DNA of 64,000 nt from Pseudoalteromonas piscicida (GTDB lineage Bacteria > Pseudomonadota > Gammaproteobacteria > Enterobacterales > Alteromonadaceae). This document shows, in pieces, positions 61,799-64,000 of the stretch. Below the pieces are notes generated by a model that worked only from the letters and a program-made list of their open reading frames with translations, was not told the origin of the DNA and did no database searches. Position 1 is the first letter of the stretch; every line of letters starts with the position of its first letter. The position numbers and the translations under genes were made by a program. The stretch covers positions 851,501-915,500 of the forward strand of contig NZ_CP021646.1 of the NCBI RefSeq assembly GCF_002208135.1, in the 5' to 3' direction.

Positions 61799-63831
61799 AT
61801 GTTTAAGTTTGCAGTGTGCTTGCTGCTTTTGTATTCGTTTACTGTTCAGGCAGAGCTGAGTATCGAAGATTTTGAATCTCTTCGGCTGCAAATTAGGGAG
61901 CAATACACAGTCGATCCTAAAATTGCCCTTCAACTCACTGAGCAAGCCCTTGACACCAACCGTTTGAGCGTAGATCAGGAAATCGCAATCTTGAATTACA
62001 AAGCTTGGTTTCAAATGGAGTTAAATCAATTTTCGACAGCGATGCGCACAACGAATGAAATCAAACGCCTGATCAGTGGCGCTCAGGATAAGTCGCTGAT
62101 TTATGCTTATTACAATTTATCAGGGGGATTTATTCTAAGCTGGGATTATATGAGCTTGCCTTAGTGCAGTACAAAGACGCCCTGCTTATCGCGGAGCAAA
62201 GAAGCGAGGAAATGGTATTTCAAACGAAAAGCAATATTGCTGACGTTTATTATCAGCTTGGCCAATATGATATGGCATTGAATTATTACACAGATTATTT
62301 GCAATTTCTGAATTCAAACCAAGATGCGTTGTCACTATCACTGCTGTACAACAACATTGGTAAAGTGTATATCGCTAAAAATGAACTTGATAAAGCAGAG
62401 GAGTTTTTAGATAAAGCGCAACAAATTCAAAAGAATAGCAAGTCTGATTATCATCTATCATATTCGTCACATTATCGAGGGAAAATAGCACTCGCTAGAG
62501 GCCAATTGAGTGCTGCTTCTGAGTATTTTAGAAAAGCCATCACGACTTTTCAGCGACTCGGCACCACCAATGAAGTGAATGCCGTTAAGCTCGACTTAAT
62601 TTCGTTGGATATCAAGCAAGGAGATATCACAGAAGCTAAAAAGCTCGCAGAAGAGGTGCTCGATTCTACTAGGCAAACCGGTGCTAAGAGTACTCAGGCG
62701 AATGCCTTGTCCGTGCTTGCGAAAATCTCTGAGTTAGAAGGTGATAGCAAACAAGCACTGATCTTTACGCAAGAATTAAGTCTAGTTGATCGTGAAATCT
62801 ATGCGCAGCAGCGTAACATTTCCTTATCTCGAGCTTCTTATGAGCTTGAAATGGTCGAAAAAGAGTTAGAAATTGAGTCGCTTAAACGTATACAAGCAGT
62901 TCAATCAGCAGAGGCAAACGCACAACAAAAATGGCTCCTGAGTATCATCGTGTTTATGCTGATTTATGCCGTATCGACCATCGTTGTTATTCAGATTATT
63001 CGGCGTCGTAATAGCAAACTAAACACTACACTACAAGAGTTGACCAGTACCCAAGAAAAACTAGTTGAAGCAGAAAAAATGTCGTCACTTGCAGGGTTGG
63101 TTTCGGGAATGGCGCATCATCTTAATACACCTATTGGTCTGGTGATCACCGCAAACTCTTCCCTGAATGGATCACTTCATGACATTCAAAATAAATTTGA
63201 GCAGAAAACTTTATCGCCAAGTCAGCTTAGCCATTTCATCGGAGATGCTTTAGTCGCCTCAGATATTGTTGAGCGCAGTGCTCTTCGTCTTAATGCCACT
63301 GTCGAGCGCTTTAAAGCGATAAATACCTCAATTGGTAGTGCAGAGCTTAAAACAATTGAGGTCTCTGACTTTTTAAATTTGCACATTCGTGAAATGCTGA
63401 TCTGTACAGCACCAAAAGCGAAGTTAAGGTTGGATAACGATAGGCTTGAGATTCAAACCTACCCTAATATTTTGCTTGAGGTATTGAAGGAGTTTATGCA
63501 CAATTCAGTGCAACATGGTTTTATCGACAACCATTTAGAAGACCAATCTCTTATCTCCATCCGTGTGAATGAATATGATGATGCATGGCAGCTGAGTTAT
63601 AAAGATAACGGCAGAGGCTTACCTGATCATAATACTGAGCAAGTATTTAATCCTTTTTTTAGTACCAACTTAGCGGCGCAATTGGGTCTTGGCTTAACTA
63701 TCGTATTTAATAGCGTTGTCCACGTTCTTCAAGGCACTATTAAGGCGTATTCTAACGATGAAGGCGTCGAGTTTTTACTGACCTTACCTAAACAGCTTAA
63801 AAATGGCAGGCGTAAAGCTGTGGATAATTAA
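61799..63831 (+). pseudogene. frameshifted TPR sensor histidine kinase
   Basis: Two adjoining frames, 61799-62164 and 62164-63831, are one gene with a one-base disruption. The first encodes a signal peptide and TPR start; in the other frame, SKLGLYELALVQYKDALLIA continues the TPR in register. Joining the frames by adding one base at the GGGGG run (62123-62127) gives 677 residues: periplasmic TPRs, a transmembrane helix, and a histidine kinase with the His in GMAHHLNTPIG, HNSVQHGF, DNGRGLP and GLGLTIV. No receiver domain. Either a sequencing error, a pseudogene or a phase-variable run. The second frame alone has its own GTG and could make a shortened product. Confidence 0.85.
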
Positions 63832-63860
63832 TTCAACTACTTTCGGGAGCTGTGATGCTT

Positions 63861-63896
63861 TTAAAAATGAGCTGCTCGTCCATGAGTGAGCTCATT
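63861..63896 (-). terminator. terminator of the RND adaptor gene
   Basis: On the minus strand AATGAGCT, a 15-base loop and AGCTCATT (63866-63873 with 63889-63896) are followed by TTTTTAAAA. It ends the efflux adaptor transcript, 22 bp past its stop codon. Confidence 0.65.
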
Positions 63897-63917
63897 GGGC
63901 TAGTAACTGGTTTGCTA

Positions 63918-64000
63918 TTAAGGGTTGGTCACCTCGACGTCTTGGCCTGTTTGCAGGCGCTCTGCGCCACGAATAGCGACTCTATCGCCGGCATGTAAGG
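63918..64000 (-). CDS. RND efflux membrane-fusion (adaptor) protein, C-terminal end
   Basis: A frame entering from the window edge and ending TAA at 63918-63920. The visible 26 residues, LHAGDRVAIRGAERLQTG followed by QDVEVTNP, match the last beta strands of MexA/AcrA-type periplasmic adaptors (GLxxGDxVxxxGxxxLxxGxxV). The gene lies mainly outside the window. It is convergent with the histidine kinase gene. Confidence 0.65.
   Translation of the reverse strand, partial: LHAGDRVAIRGAERLQTGQDVEVTNP

Noticed and set aside
1..64000. tRNA, rRNA, CRISPR, prophage or complete insertion sequence
   Set aside because: None was seen: no cloverleaf-like CCA-ended stretch, no regularly spaced repeats, no integrase, transposase or phage structural gene.

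Overview
The window looks like chromosomal DNA of a marine gammaproteobacterium of the order Alteromonadales, most likely Pseudoalteromonas or a close relative. This is inference from gene content: close gammaproteobacterial forms of arfA, creA, acpH, nfsB, cmoM and ybgI, two TonB-dependent receptors, secreted proteins with PPC tails, an M35 endopeptidase and a PHA cluster, all in moderately AT-rich DNA (judged by eye, not computed). I saw no rRNA, tRNA, CRISPR array, prophage or complete insertion sequence.

Layout. 1-9 kb: a truncated secreted protein, an alpha/beta hydrolase, the ribosome-rescue gene arfA convergent with a diguanylate cyclase, a MAPEG membrane protein divergent from a GlxA-type regulator, and small hypothetical and regulatory genes. 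9-13 kb: LysR/rhodanese pair, serine hydrolase, acpH, YqaA-like membrane protein. 13-18 kb: a minus-strand operon of TonB receptor, TPR-sulfotransferase and lipoprotein. 18-29 kb: creA, a DUF885 peptidase-like lipoprotein, an exo/endonuclease-phosphatase-fold protein, an M35 protease, and two enzyme/regulator divergons (nfsB/LysR and sterol desaturase/AraC). 29-32.7 kb: a hypothetical-rich, AT-rich accessory patch with a VOC protein, a 49-residue Cys4 protein, a HEPN-like protein and a diverged 80-bp duplication. 32.7-35.3 kb: a RimK-like ATP-grasp ligase overlapping a GNAT-C39 fusion. 35.4-41.5 kb: a di-haem cytochrome lipoprotein divergent from a membrane haem protein, a DUF1566 protein and a secreted purple-acid-phosphatase-like enzyme. 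41.8-45.4 kb: envelope proteins of unknown role. 45.5-48.5 kb: phaB-phasin-phaC for polyhydroxyalkanoate storage. 48.7-55.2 kb: two paralogous coiled-coil proteins flank a CadC-like regulator, a serine hydrolase and a chemoreceptor. 55.3-58.6 kb: DUF1579-like/rhodanese pair and a Fur-box-preceded siderophore receptor. 58.7-64 kb: a ParD-like antitoxin coupled to a methionine aminopeptidase, cmoM, ybgI, a 269-bp MITE-like element, a frameshifted TPR histidine kinase, and the C-terminus of an RND efflux adaptor.

How the genes work together. Most units are short: enzyme/regulator divergons, envelope and secreted enzymes, iron uptake and carbon storage. The least explained modules are the receptor-sulfotransferase-lipoprotein operon, the RimK/GNAT-C39 pair, the cytochrome/phosphatase cluster, the ParD-like/Map unit and the accessory patch at 29-32.7 kb. 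Several terminators overlap stop codons; the one at arfA places the arfA stop codon in the hairpin loop, which fits the known non-stop-mRNA control of that gene.
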